Source of the DNA: Margaritifera margaritifera
Lineage: Eukaryota; Mollusca; Bivalvia; Unionida; Margaritiferidae
Reading direction: 5' to 3'
DNA length: 64,000 nucleotides
Assembly: GCA_029931535.1 (NCBI GenBank)
Contig: JAQPZY010001523.1
Span: 2,636,001-2,700,000 of the forward strand
This document shows positions 1 through 11,498 of this stretch, one piece after another. The translations under genes and the position numbers were made by a program. The notes beneath the pieces are model-generated. The model was not told the origin of the DNA. It saw nothing but the letters and a program-made list of their open reading frames with translations, and did no database searches. The first letter of the stretch is position 1, and each line of letters starts with the position of its first letter.

Positions 1-172
1 ATAACAACACATCAGCACAATAGTGGCTATTGGGTGCCAACTAAAATTTGAAAAATGTAAAATGAAGAATTGCACAAAAACTGGGGGAAGATAAACCCTT
101 CTAAAATAAAAATAAACATGCAGTACAACAAGAAAGAATATAAAGGGTAAAAATGTTAAAATTCTGTACAAG
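1..172. other. intronic/upstream AT-rich sequence
   Basis: No exon, RNA gene or recognisable element is visible. It leads directly into the 38 bp repeat that follows. Confidence 0.4.
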
Positions 173-400
173 GTATATAAAAAAAAGATAACGGTAACAC
201 ATGTAAAAGTTATATAAAATTAAAGATAACGGTAACACATGTAAAAGGTATAAAAAATAAAAGATAACGGTAACACATGTAAAAGGTATATAAAATTAAA
301 GATAACGATAACACATGTAAAAGGTATATAAAATTAAAGATAATGGTAACACATGTAAAAGGTATATAAAATTAAAGATAACGGTAACACGTGTAAAATT
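173..400. repeat. 38 bp minisatellite, 6 copies
   Basis: About six head-to-tail copies of a 38 bp unit built around GATAACGGTAACACATGTAA are visible. Copies differ by single substitutions and small indels, such as a shortened third unit and ACGATAAC in the fourth. The array is AT-rich and has no coding character. Confidence 0.9.
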
Positions 401-654
401 CTTAAAACATAGGTCACAATTTGTTATATAAGCTGCATTCCCTCAAAAAATCCAAGATTTTCTTGGGTGGTACATCGTCATACAGTTTTTTTATTGCGTT
501 GTCATCAGAATTCTTATGTCTCACAGGGTAGAAGTCAACACGTTCAACAAAAATGTATTCCACTATCGGTGGACACTTCCATGATATGCACTCTTGTCAA
601 GGTTCACCCCTCAGGAGGTGTGCATGTCATGTATGTGTGTATGTGTGTCCAATA

Positions 655-738
655 TGTGATTGGCACAATACCACCTCATCTCTGTGATTGGCACAATAAC
701 ACCTCATCTCTGTGATTGGCACAATACCACCTCATCTC
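655..738. repeat. 28 bp tandem repeat, 3 copies
   Basis: Three exact-length 28 bp copies start at 655, 683 and 711 and carry TGTGATTGGCACAATA followed by CCACCTCATCTC. The copies are nearly identical, so the triplication looks recent. Short open frames across it come from the repeat and are not genes. Confidence 0.93.
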
Positions 739-1229
739 AGCAATTTGTTCTATGTGAGGGATGTCACACTGCAAATACATGCTTTTGTAATATCTGGAAT
801 ATTAACTTCCCTTTCCACAATGAAAGTCTCACAAAAAACTTAAATCTGACAAATACAAGAACAGCTATTAAAATAAATGTCTGACAACAGGAAAATCAGA
901 AGGCAAGTCAAAATATGCAGACAGCCTTTGAAAACTCCATTTTAATTGTTTCTACCAAAAGCACATACATCAGTCTGTTATGATGCTTGCAGTAGATCTT
1001 TTTTTTTCTCCCTTTAAATAAGATCAAACTGAATAATGAGCAAGCAGATAGTCTGGTATCCTGATCTTCTTTGGAACAGCCCTTCTTTATATTAAAACTA
1101 AGCAATCAGCAAACTATTTTTACTATGATGAAGCAGTAAAAATGGTGCCGTATTTTACATATATCTGCTCTGTAAGATCAAATTTACTTTAGGCATTCTC
1201 TTGTATATTTAGGTCTGTTTACTCAATAG
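739..1229. other. gene-free intron sequence
   Basis: I see no exon or recognisable element here. A run of T followed by CTCCC near 1004-1012 is only a short low-complexity patch. Confidence 0.4.
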
Positions 1230-2170
1230 ACGTTGGTGGAGCCCTATAGTAATCATATATGTCCATCTAGCTGTCTGTCCACCAAATTTGATGAGACCTA
1301 GGAAGAGTTTGATCTTCAGCCTTTTATGTCATCATTTAGAAGAGTTATGGCCTCTGATTGCCTGGCCACCTGACTTTGATTTGTGCAGCATAACATTACT
1401 GAGAATTGTTGGATTTCAACCAGATTTGGCATGCAGCTTTATATTGATGAAACTTTGTTTGAGTTTTATTTCCAGCATTCCACAACTTATATTTACAGCA
1501 GTTAACGTTATCATGGTTTGTTGGATTTAAACCAAATTTTACATGCACCTTTATATTGATGAGACTTGGAAGGAGTTTCATTCCACAACTTTATTTACAG
1601 GAGTTATGCTTCCTTATTGCCCGGTCTCCTGACTTTAGTTTCCTTCAGCAGCATAACTTTGCCAAGATTTATTGAGATTACCAAATTTGGTATACAGCAT
1701 TATATTCATAAGGCCATGATTGAATTTGATTTTCAGCATCTCACAACTTCATTTACATGAGTTATACCCTCTGATTGTCTGTCCTGTTGACTTTGGTTTC
1801 TGCAGCATTATTTTACCAAGGATTATTTAATTTCAAGCAAAGTTTTGCATGCAGCTTTATATTGATAAGACCTTGAATAAATTCACTTTCCAACATTCCA
1901 GAACATTATGGCCCCTGATTTCCCATCTTTCTGACTTTGGTTTCTGTAGCATAACTTAAGTTAGGATTGTTGGATTTCAAGTAAAGTTAGCATGCACCTT
2001 AATATTCATAAGGTCTAGATTGAGTTTGATTTCTAGTTTTCCATGACATTATTTACAAGCATTACTTTAGATTTCACCCAAATTTGGCATGCAACTTTAT
2101 GTGGATGAGATCTTGAACGAGTTTAATTTCCAGCATTCCACATCATCATTGAAAGAAATTATGACATCTG
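1230..2170. repeat. degenerate ~150 bp tandem-array element
   Basis: A diverged unit recurs about six times. Its best-conserved segment resembles TTGGCATGCAGCTTTATATT and appears near 1426, 1537, 1688, 1843, 1987 and 2086. Each unit also carries versions of 'ttccagcattccacaac', 'gagttatggcc' and 'tgactttggtttctgcag'. The head (about 1230-1290) holds a 'gtccatctagctgtctgtcc' segment. The same family restarts at 63781 at the right edge of the window, and a shorter relative lies near 6665-6900. The short open frames across it are by-products. Confidence 0.8.
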
Positions 2171-2704
2171 AATACCAATCTTCTCCAACACCAATTCCTC
2201 TCATTAAGACTCTGCCTAGTGAACTGTAGTGAATGGGGCTCTCTGCAATGTGCCTATCACTAATAGTTCTAATATTTGTTAAATTTGTATCTGTACTTTT
2301 AAGTACTTTGTCCTTACTTGGCAGATTTTCTTTTTTTAAAAATCAATTTCACTAGTGGTCTGTATTAGTATTTTGGTCTATGCAGTCATAAGATAGCATT
2401 TGCTCAAGTTATTTTAACATTGACCATACATACATGCTGCATGATGAATTAGCAGATCAGGGTCTATGCTGTTCATACACAAAACTACATATGTGTTTTG
2501 TTCCAAGTCAGTGGAAAAAATGAGTTTGATACAGCATAGGGATATCTTGAGGCCATCAAACCGAGATGTATTCATAAGTTATATCAAATAAGTTCTCTCT
2601 CTGGCTTGGAACAACATCAATGTGGTTTTTTTTATTTATTACATATCCCATCTTTTTACACTTTAAAAAGATTTGTAGTTCTACCATGTGAATGGAATTT
2701 TAAA

Positions 2705-2706
<2 letters not shown>
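2171..2706. other. gene-free intron sequence
   Basis: No exon or RNA gene is seen. Around 2395-2480 there is a weak similarity ('gatgaattagcagatcagggtctatgctgttc') to the core of the palindromic MITE family described at 7949, so a decayed fragment may be present. Confidence 0.35.

Positions 2707-2770
<64 letters not shown>
2707..2770. repeat. (TA)n microsatellite
   Basis: A pure run of about 31 TA dinucleotides. Its length is likely to be polymorphic and may be collapsed or inflated in an assembly. Confidence 0.97.
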
Positions 2771-2999
2771 GTTATTCAGTGCATCTAAGAATATTGATAC
2801 ATGTATGTCAGTGAAAACACCACAATAGTTCCAGTTTGGATGTGCAATACAGAAATATGGATTAAACAGGTATGTAATAAGATGGAGATCATAAAATGGA
2901 ATGTACAGGATAGACCCTAATCTGGTGGCACATGATAGTGGAGTTGGCTGCTTGCATTACATGCATATAGATATAGTATTATTAAATTATTCTTTTTAG

Positions 3000-3137
3000 G
3001 TAACATGTGCAATGACAGAGATTTTCAAGGTAGAGGAGACAGAAGAACAAGTCAACAAAAAATATCACCGACTCTTTGCTGATCTCATGTTACGAATAGG
3101 TTCTGCTAATGGTGTAAAGCCACTCTCAAAACAGCAG
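3000..3137 (+). CDS. MROH1: MROH1-like exon A (first in window)
   Basis: This is a 138 nt exon (46 codons, phase 0 at both ends) preceded by TTCTTTTTAG and followed by the donor GTTAGC. It encodes residues starting VTCAMTEIFKVEE, then a helical segment KYHRLFADLMLRIGSANG and the end PLSKQQ. In MROH1 (maestro heat-like repeat family member 1), this stretch precedes the last group of HEAT repeats and has the same Tyr-x-x-Leu-Phe...Leu-Leu-Arg pattern. HEAT repeats are pairs of amphipathic helices used as protein-binding scaffolds; the molecular role of MROH1 is poorly defined. The start codon and the upstream two-thirds or more of the protein lie 5' of the window. The ~3.2 kb intron that follows carries the 141 bp and 86 bp tandem repeats. 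Confidence 0.85.
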
Positions 3138-3875
3138 GTTAGCTGTGTTATGCTGTACTCCCTTTTGACTTTATTTTCTCATGCTTAGGTTATTGTTAAT
3201 CCTTCTTGTATTATTTACCCAGTTTTCTGATATTGTTCCTGCAAAAAAGAGAATGAAGGATACTTTAAAGGTAGTTCACACTGAATTGAATAATTTTAAC
3301 TTTGTTAATTCACATGTATCTCTTGTAAAACAGTTGACAATGTTAAGGTATCTCAAGGTGGATACATAAATATTGCTGGAATATCATAAAGAAAATTAAT
3401 CTTGCACATGTCCATAATAGAATATGTACTTTTTAACTGTTAAATGTATTACATTACAAAACATTTTTTTCACAAGTTTCTTTATAAACACGTAATATTA
3501 AGCACCTTTCATTGTTAGATAAAATGAACCCTTTTTTCTGGACAAAACATTTGATGAGCTTGCACAATGTTATTATCATCTGTCATGAGTTTTAGCTTAA
3601 GACCAAGCGAGTGCATGATCCTGCCTCAGCATGTTTTTTGTGGCATGCATTGTCCATTGGCATTTGCCATTTTCAGCTTTCTCAAAAACTGCTAGACTAA
3701 TTTGCTCAAGATTTTACAGTAAGCATTATCAAAGCCTTTCAGTTTTAGACAAATGATGCCAATCCACCATCAAATATCACTGCAATTACCAAAAGAGAAA
3801 AACCTTTAAGCATCTTTTTGGCCCGGAGGGATGCTTGGATGGGAAATTGCTCCAGAGTCGATGGTATGATGTCTT
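3138..3875. other. intron sequence with decayed dispersed repeats
   Basis: No coding exon. The 3550-3870 part ('ctcaaaaactgctagactaatttg...') looks like an older, diverged relative of the 141 bp unit that is tandemly repeated immediately downstream. Confidence 0.4.
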
Positions 3876-4330
3876 GCATGAATTCCTTTCAAGTTTGTAC
3901 AATTAGTGCCAATCTGCCATTAAATATGGATGTCATTACTAAAATTGGAACATTGATTAAATGACTCTGAAAAACTGCTCAACAAATATTTATCAGATTT
4001 AACAGAAAGCATCCCTGCATGAATTCCTTTCAAGTTTGTACAATTAGTGCCAATCTGCCATTAAATATGGATGTCATTACTAAAATTGGAACATTGATTA
4101 AATGACTCTGAAAAACTGCTCAACAAATATTTATCAGATTTAACAGAAAGCATCCCTGCATGAATTCCTTTCAAGTTTGTACAATTAGTGCCAATCTGCC
4201 ATTAAATATGGATGTCATTACTAAAATTGGAACATTGATTAAATGACTCTGAAAAACTGCTCAACAAATATTTATCAGATTTAACAGAAAGCATCCCTGC
4301 ATGAATTCCTTTCAAGTTTGTACAATTGAT
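3876..4330. repeat. 141 bp tandem repeat, 3 near-identical copies plus partial
   Basis: The string GCATGAATTCCTTTCAAG starts at 3876, 4017, 4158 and 4299, exactly 141 bp apart each time. The copies are essentially identical over their length, which points to very recent duplication. After 4330 the similarity to the array continues only in diverged form (to about 4770), so the array expanded inside an older dispersed repeat. Confidence 0.95.
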
Positions 4331-4774
4331 GACAGAATCTTAAAACAACTCAGAAACAGACTGACAGAATTTGATTTAATTTTGAAGAAAAAAAAACATT
4401 CAGGCATTAAGGTTTTAAACTGTGCTTTTACAAAATCTACATGGAATTTATATTTAACTACCAAGATCTGTCATTTGTGTATTTATTGGCTGAAAGAGCT
4501 TAGAAAATTCTGTAAAGTGGTAAGAAATTCCGAACATTTCAAAATGACTAAAAAAATGTGCATAATTGCCAAATCCACCAAAAATCTGCACACACACTGA
4601 AAATTCTACAATTTGTGAAACAAATCTCCATGTATGGTAATCCTTCTTTCATGTTTATTCATATCATGGATTCATATTCAGATATTACTGACCTTTTTTT
4701 TAAAAAAATAAAATGTAAACGATGTCCAATCAAAAACCACTCAACAGAATTTGACCAAATTTGACAGAAAGCAT

Positions 4775-6290
4775 CACTAACCCACATTATTTGGCCAAGT
4801 GCTTTATGCTATTAGGCTAATGTCAGCCAGGTTTGCAGTCTCATGGCCACATTGGACATACTAACTCGCATTACTTGGCCAAGTGCTCATGTTATTAGAT
4901 TGACATCAGCCTGGTTTGCAATCTCAATGTCACCTGGGACATTATACTAATCCACATTACTTGGCCAAGTGCTCATGCTATACACATGTATTAAACTGAT
5001 GTCAGCTAGGTTGCAGTCTCAGGGCCAATTGGGACATCATACTAACCCATATTACTTGACCAAGTTCTCATGCTATACACGCGTATTAAACTGATGTCAG
5101 CTAGGTTGCAGTCTCAGGGCCACTTGGGACATCATACTAACCCATATTACTTGACCAAGTTCTCATGCTATACACGCGTATTAAACTGATGTCAGCTAGG
5201 TTGCAGTCTCAGGGCCACTTGGGACATCATACTAACCCATATTACTTGACCAAGTTCTCATGCTGTACACGCGTATTAAACTGATGTCAGCTAGGTTGCA
5301 GTCTCAGGGCCAATTGGGACATCATACTAACCCATATTACTTGACCAAGTTCTCATGCTATACACGCGTATTAAACTGATGTCAGCTAGGTTGCAGTCTC
5401 AGGGCCACTTGGGACATCATACTAACCCATATTACTTGGCCAAGTGCTCATGCTATTAGGCTGATGTCAATCAGGTTTGTAATCTCAGGACCACTTGGGA
5501 CATTATACTAATTTACATTACTTGGCCAAGTGCTCATGCTATTAGGCTGATGTCATTCAGATTTGCAATCTCAGGACCACTTGGGACATTATACTAATTT
5601 ACATTACTTGGCCAAGTGCTCATGCTATTAGGCTGATGTCAATCAGGTTTGTAATCTCAGGACCACTTGAGAAATTATACTAATTTACATTACTTGGCCA
5701 AGTGCTCATGCTATTAGGCTGATGTCATTCAGATTTGCAATCTCAGGACCACTTGGGACATTATACTAATTTACATTACTTGGCCAAGTGCTCATGCTAT
5801 TAGGGTGATGTCAATCAGGTTTGTAATCTCAGGACCACTTGGGACATTATACTAATTTACATTACTTGGCCAAGTGCTCATGCCATTAGGCTGATGTCAT
5901 TCAGATTTGCAATCTCAGGACCACTTGGGACATTATACTAATTTACATTACTTGGCCAAGTGCTCATGCTATTAGGCTGATGTCATTCAGATTTGCAATC
6001 TCAGGACCACTTGGGACATTATACTAATTTACATTACTTGGCCAAGTGCTCATGCTATTAGGCTGATGTCATTCAGATTTGCAATCTCAGGACCACTTGG
6101 GACATTATACTAATTTACATTACTTGGCCAAGTGCTCATGCTATTAGGCTGATGTCAATCAGGTTTGCAATCTCAGGACCACTTGGGACATTATACTAAC
6201 CCACATTACTTGGCCAAGTGCTCATGCTATTAGGCTGATGTCAGCTAGGTTTGTAATCTCAGAGTCACTTGGGACATTATACTTTATACA
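4775..6290. repeat. 86/95 bp satellite, ~17 units with higher-order structure
   Basis: About 17 units carry the core TTACTTGGCCAAGTGCTCAT. Unit starts are spaced 86 bp apart on the left and right flanks, and 95 bp apart in the middle block (about 5055-5435), where a 'tacacgcgtattaaactg' variant is present. From 5440 onward two 86 bp subtypes can be told apart: type A has 'caatcaggtttgtaat' and type B has 'cattcagatttgcaat'. They run A-B-A-B-A-B-B-B-A-like, a 172 bp higher-order dimer. The array ends about 60 bp before the exon at 6351. Confidence 0.95.
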
Positions 6291-6350
6291 TGTTTTTAGG
6301 AGCCCTTTGTAATGAAGGCATCATCAACCTTACATGTGTTTATTTAGCAG

Positions 6351-6427
6351 AAAGAAAAAGATGAGAAAAACAAAGGAAAGAAGAAACCTCCACCATCAAG
6401 TAGTGACAAGCCTTTAAAACCTTCCAG
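6351..6427 (+). CDS. MROH1: MROH1-like exon B (lysine/proline linker)
   Basis: A 77 nt exon that enters in phase 0 and leaves two bases of a split codon (AG) before the donor GTAGAC. It encodes a short, highly charged, low-complexity linker: a KEKDEKNKGKKK stretch, then PPPSSS and KPLKPS. The acceptor reads TTTAGCAG, so splicing at 6348 would add one glutamine (CAG) without changing frame. I annotate the downstream AG. The linker sits where MROH1 proteins have a poorly conserved segment between HEAT blocks, so family similarity alone would not identify this exon. The evidence is its flanking splice sites and the frame it gives with exons 3000-3137 and 14058-14195. Confidence 0.72.
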
Positions 6428-7948
6428 GTAGACCTGAGTATTTAATTATTTTCTTACACTTATATAAAATAACAGGTGCATTATTATTGTACCAGAACTG
6501 GCACATGAGTTTGTCATGATCAGTAGTAACAAGTGCTTATATTTAATTTCTGTATTTAATAATAAAAACGTCACAGATAATTTTTTTTACACTCTATGAT
6601 GTAAGATTAAGTGCCTGTACAGTTGTTATGTTCTTAGCATTCATGGTAGTAACAGATTAATTAGAGCCCCAAGTTGAAATGTCTGAGCCCTATTGTAATC
6701 ACCTTTTCCATCTGTCTGTTTGGCCACACTTAATTCTTGCAACCAGCATAGCTCTCTTTGAGACAGTGTAATGCCATTTGGTTGATAAATTACCTTGTAC
6801 ATTAGCATGTGCCTTTTTAAGGTTTTGTCATTCCATCTCCATTTTTGACAGACTTTCAGCCCCTTTTCGAGACATCACTTCACTAATAAGTCCTTTTAAG
6901 TTGCCTTCATTTTTGTATATACTTTATGAAATCCAATGCAATAGTTATAAGTTTAGATGCATCAAGACTATCTTATATTAGGCACTAACTTGGAAAAAAC
7001 ATATAAAAAATCAGCATAGGTTATGTTGCATTTTCTGGAAATAATTGCATTAGAATGAAATAACTGGAATTTTTAGTGCAAGTGACCTTTCTGGAACTGA
7101 CAGAATCATACCTATTTGCTTTGTCATACTATGCAAATGAAACAAGGCTGAACTCAATAAACATCTTATTTTCTGTATTGGCTTTAATGCTGCTTTCTAC
7201 TGAATGAGAGTAATATTCTTCCTTGATTATCAAATCTTCAGGAAAAATAATAATAAAAATATTAAGGATTTACAATAAGATGCAATACAGATCCTGAAAC
7301 ATTTATGTACCCCTTTGAAATGCAAACAGAATAATACATGAATAGAAAATGGATGGAAAATGAACTCTAAGTGAATGCTGAGCAAATGCAGAATGAATGA
7401 TAACAGTATTGGCCAAATGCTGTTTAGCACATGTAATAAATGATAAACTATAAATGATAAATGATAAACCATAAATGATGAATGAAATAGGATATCAGAT
7501 ACAGTGTTGTTTAGTACTTTGAAATCAAATACTTTTTACCATCTACTATTTTGCTGATGACACCATCGGTTATATGTTCAAGTAAAACTTTCACTAATGG
7601 GAAGAATTCAGTTTTAAAATAGTTTTTCCTTCATCAAAAACATTGAAACCTTAGCCAGAAATATATTTAAACTATGATTTTAAAGTGATCTTTTGCCTCT
7701 GCTGGGTACAAATCTGTTATTGAATAAGAAATAATGTTTTTTTTCGAATTACTTATTTAGTCTTGCAGACGTTTGAAATATTTGTAAATGCATTTTTCAT
7801 AACCATTTTTAAACAAACTTAAATGATAAAAGTAAAGATAAAGAGTAAATGATGAAATGATGAATGGTAAATGATGAGATGGTTGATGGAAATGCAAATG
7901 CAAAAGAAATGCATTTATAATGCATTTCAAATGCATTTTGGGGGTACA
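6428..7948. other. intron sequence; one diverged repeat copy at ~6665-6900
   Basis: The 6665-6900 stretch ('tagagccccaagttg... ccatctgtctgtttggcc') resembles the head of the array family at 1230-2170 and 63781-64000. AT-rich simple repeats based on AAATGATAAA occur at about 7430-7490. The rest shows no exon or element I can name. Confidence 0.45.
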
Positions 7949-8130
7949 TACCGTAGATGCTCACATATAATCCGGGTCCAAATGCAAACAACATAGACCC
8001 TGATCTGCCACCACATAATGCGCCAGCAGATCTGGGTCTATGCAGTTTGTAAGGACTAATCAGTAGAACAAACAACATAGACCCTGATCTGCTGGCACAT
8101 TATGCGATGGCAAATCAGGGTCTATTACAG
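7949..8130. mobile_element. palindromic MITE, copy 1 (right end missing)
   Basis: The left end TACCGTAGATGCTCACATAT matches the shared family end. The core carries two inverted copies of a segment like CATAGACCCTGATCTGCC...CATAATGCG, which could fold into a long cruciform. The expected right end (GAGTATATATGGTA) is not present, so this copy seems truncated near 8130. An AAATGATA-type simple repeat lies just upstream. Confidence 0.82.
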
Positions 8131-8339
8131 TAGATGTTTTAGAGTCTGTAACAGATGATGAGCTCAATCAGTGTAGTGATACCTTTCAATCAATTTTGGA
8201 TCTTCAGACTGTCAGTTTCTTGTAACCAGCTGAGCTCAGAAACTGCATTCATCATATCCAGATAGATTTTGGTGTGAACACTGTCTAATAGATGTAGATG
8301 TGCCTTTTTAATCGGGAATTTGGTCACTTCCACTTCATT
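8131..8339. other. dispersed-repeat fragment
   Basis: It contains 'cttgtaaccagctgagctcag' and 'gatgtgccttttta', also seen near 9490-9560, so it is part of a dispersed repeat rather than unique intron. Confidence 0.4.
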
Positions 8340-9410
8340 TTTATATGCCCACCATTAGACAGAGCATATTATGTTATGATGTTGTCTGTCTGTTCCTCTA
8401 TCTGTCTGGTACCAATTTTATTTCTGCACAATAACTGGAGTTCTCCACCATCTACAGTTACAAAACTTTGTGGATGGCTAACACTTGGGGTAAGGAAGAA
8501 TCCTATTGATTTTGTGTCAAAAGGTTCAAGGTCAAGGTCACCGACTGAAAGGAGAAAATGGTTACTGCACAATAGAATTAGTTCTGCATCATATACCTGG
8601 ACCAAACTTTGTAGATGGAATATACTTAGGGTAAGGATGAAAACATATTGATTTTTTTTAGGCAAAAGATCAAAAGGTAAGGGTCATGATGACTGAATGA
8701 AGAAAAATTATTTCTGCACATTAACATGAGTTCTATATCACAGACCTAGACCAAACTTTCTGGATGGCTTGCACACAGGGTAAGGAAGAAGTCTATGGAT
8801 CTTGGGGTAAAAAGTCAAAGATTAAGGACACTGTGACTAAAAGAAGAAAATTGTTTCTGCACAAAACTGTCTGTTCTCGACCATGTACCTTCAGCAAAGT
8901 TTGTGGACAACTTTCATGTTGGGTAAGAAAGAAGCTAATGGATTTTAAAGTCAAGGTCACTTTTAAAGAATAAAAACAATTTTTGCATGATAACTTTCAT
9001 TTTAGACCACATACCTTGACCAAAGAATGTGGATGGCTTGCACTAAAGTTATGGAAGAGGTCTGTTGAATTTGGGGTGAAAAGATCAGTTAAAGGTCAGG
9101 GTTATTGTGGTACAAAGAAAAATTGGTTTTGCAGAATAATTTTTTTTGTAGCAGATTCCTTGACTGAGCATTATGGATGGCTTGCGATAAGAGTAATAGA
9201 GAAACCTATAGATTCTGGGATCAAAAGGTCAGAGGTCATGGTTATGGTAAGTCTGATAAGAAAATAATGGTTTCTGTACATCAGGTTTAGTTCAAAATCA
9301 CATACCTTGACCAAAGATCCATATCATTGAGACCCATTGGTCAATAATCTCCAGAGTCAACCATGCCCTACTAGTGCCTACATAGTGCCCATTCAATACA
9401 AGGTGGGCAT
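8340..9410. repeat. head/array/tail dispersed element, copy 1
   Basis: The head has 'gttatgatgttgtctgtctg'. The core consists of about six diverged ~145 bp units that share 'ctgcacaataac', 'ccaaactttgtggatggctt', 'ggggtaaggaagaa', 'ggtcaaaggtcaaggtcact' and 'gaaagaagaaaa'. The tail (about 9310-9400) carries 'tctccagagtcaaccat' and 'ctactagtgcctacatag'. The same head, core and tail recur in the same order at 52670-54260. The open frames inside are not conserved between copies and are not genes. Confidence 0.85.
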
Positions 9411-10309
9411 GTAATGTGTCATTCACAGTACTCTTATTGACAGAGTTATGGGCTTTGTTAATGAATTTAATATCATTATATCGGTAGTGTCTTGTAACCA
9501 GCATAGCACAGGAACCCTTGAACATATCCTGATGCACTTTGGCCTTGACATAGATATGCTTTACAGGGATTCATCTCTTCAGTTTATTTTTTGACAGAGT
9601 TATGGGCCTTGTCAATTGGTCTAAGCTCATTACATTTAAAGTTGACCATTAGAGGCATATTATAGCTTGGAAATAATTCAATATATTCTAATAGCATTAC
9701 GTACATCAGGTATCTTTAAGTCATTAATGTACCTATTAAGGCAGTCATATCTTCTTCATTTTGGACAAAGTTATGGCCCTTTGTACATTTTGTTTTAATG
9801 TGAGACCCTCTGTGACTGTTATTCTTCCTTCTTTACTATGCAGAGCATGCAACTGTATTTTACTGCAATAACACAAAAACTTTATTTTCTGTTGTAATAT
9901 GAATTTTGGAATTAGACAGATATGATGTGAAAGTATGAGCCAGAATATTTCCACAAAGTTTTATTTTACCTGCACTAACAGACATAGATATAAGTATCAG
10001 ATAAAGGTGGCGGGTGCTGCAATTTCATCCTTAAGACTTGTTTTGAAGTTTTTGGAAGATATTTACTAGGATGGTATATTACAGCATGGCTTGCAGATGG
10101 AACATAGTATCTGTGGAAAATATGTAATAACAGAACTTGGTAGCAAAATGATTATTTTCTCAGTTTTTGTTATTAAATATGGAAAATATGCATTTTTTAC
10201 TGATTATGGCAAAATCTCCAGCTTTTATTTACATACTATTAATTAATTTATTTGTGTGCTCTTTATTTGTTGTGGTTTTGCAAAACAGTTTTGGGATACA
10301 AGTCTGTCA
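9411..10309. other. gene-free intron sequence
   Basis: The 9430-9800 part contains repeated 'acagagttatgggc' segments typical of decayed dispersed repeats. No exon was found. Confidence 0.4.
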
Positions 10310-10403
10310 GAACAAGAATATATAGCACAAGGTATTGTACATGGGCTATTTCAATTTCAACAAGAATATATAGCACAATGTATTGTACATTGGGTATTTC
10401 AGT
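10310..10403. repeat. ~46 bp tandem duplication
   Basis: Two copies of a segment beginning CAAGAATATATAGCACAA and ending near 'tatttca' lie directly upstream of the SINE at 10411. They differ by a few substitutions. Confidence 0.85.
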
Positions 10404-10410
10404 TTGCAGT

Positions 10411-10604
10411 TTGAGCAATCTTGGCTCAGTGGTTTGTGTACCGGACTTGCAACCAGAAGGGTGTGGGTTCAAATCCTATCATCAGATCAACCTTTGGCTA
10501 CCATGGTGTGCCCAGGGCAAGGCATTTTACTCCAATTGCTTCAAAACTATGTAACTTTCATGTGTTTCTGTGCTGTACAACACAGAAAAACAACTAAACC
10601 TTAA
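10411..10604 (+). mobile_element. tRNA-derived SINE
   Basis: An RNA polymerase III A box (TGGCTCAGTGG, 10422-10432) and B box (GGTTCAAATCC, 10466-10476) are spaced as in a tRNA gene. They are followed by a SINE body with 'cagggcaaggcattttactcc' and a tail 'gtgctgtacaacacagaaaaac'. The tail segment is repeated once more at about 10615-10660, either by tandem duplication or from a second, 5'-truncated copy. The string TTTGCAGTTTG occurs on both sides and may be the target duplication. The body is shared with minus-strand copies at 42296 and 60891. Confidence 0.88.
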
Positions 10605-10660
10605 ATTTGCAGTTTGTGTTTCTGTGCTGTACAACAACAAAAAACAACCAAACCTTAAAT

Positions 10661-11284
10661 GCAGTTTGCAGCAACCATGAAATTCTCTACAATTGGTACC
10701 TAACAAATGAATGTGATTTCATTGTATTAGATTGTAGTTCAACCCCAGACTATATTTGACCCTGACTATATCACTGTTAATGATCAGTATGAGTAACATT
10801 AACTCTGCAAGTCATGAAGCTGTGCAGGTTAGTCTCAAATCAATGTTGTGTCATAACAGATACTTATGAAAACGATTCTGTGTTGTGCATTAAGATCAGG
10901 TTACATGTTTTACATTTAAAACAAATCTTTAAGTACTATGATTGCTAGAAACCTAGCAATGGTAGAAGGGAGTCAGTCTCCAAGTCAACAGATTTGGTGG
11001 GATACTTCCAATTATCTGATTTAATTCCAGTCATTAGATCATTGCAATGTATCAGTATTAAACTTTAATGAAGACATACTTCTTGAGAGAAAAAAAGTGT
11101 TGATAAAATTAATAATACAGGAGAACCCTGCTGTAACATGCTTTCTTATAACACTAATTCAGATATAACATGGTCATGTGATGGCACCCAATTTTGTTTT
11201 ATAGATGTCCTTGTTCCTCATGATTACTCAAAAGTAACGTTCTTGCACACCAAAAATTAATTTTCATCAAGTTTGGAGTTTTTT
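10661..11284. other. gene-free intron sequence with a possible transposon end at ~11117
   Basis: No exon was seen. Around 11117, 'acaggagaaccctgctgtaac' resembles a pogo/Tigger-type terminal sequence (CAGT-like end followed by CCCT and a TATAAC motif), but no matching right end could be placed. Confidence 0.35.
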
Positions 11285-11498
11285 TACCATATATGCTCAT
11301 GTATAATCCAGGTCCAATTGCAAACAACATGGACCCTAATCTGCCGGCGCATAATGCACCGGCAGATCAGGGTCAATGTTGTTTGTTCTACTGATTAGTC
11401 CTTAAAAACTGCAAAGATCCAGATCTGCTGGCGCATTATGCAACGTCAGATCTGGGTCTGTGCAGTTGGTATTGGATTATATGTGTGTATATACGGTA
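11285..11498. mobile_element. palindromic MITE, copy 2 (complete)
   Basis: This 214 bp element runs from TACCATATATGCTCATGTAT to an end reading GTGTATATACGGTA, with TA at both borders. The core 'catggaccctaatctgccggcgcataatgc' faces 'gatctgctggcgcattatgc' in inverted orientation, so most of the element can pair with itself. Confidence 0.92.

Noticed and set aside
8298..8665. Two overlapping frames of about 100 codons on opposite strands
   Set aside because: They lie in a dispersed array element and are not preserved in the second copy at 52670-54260.
10411..10490. Functional tRNA gene
   Set aside because: A and B boxes are present, but the cloverleaf stems do not pair well and a SINE body follows; the same body occurs at 42296 and 60891.
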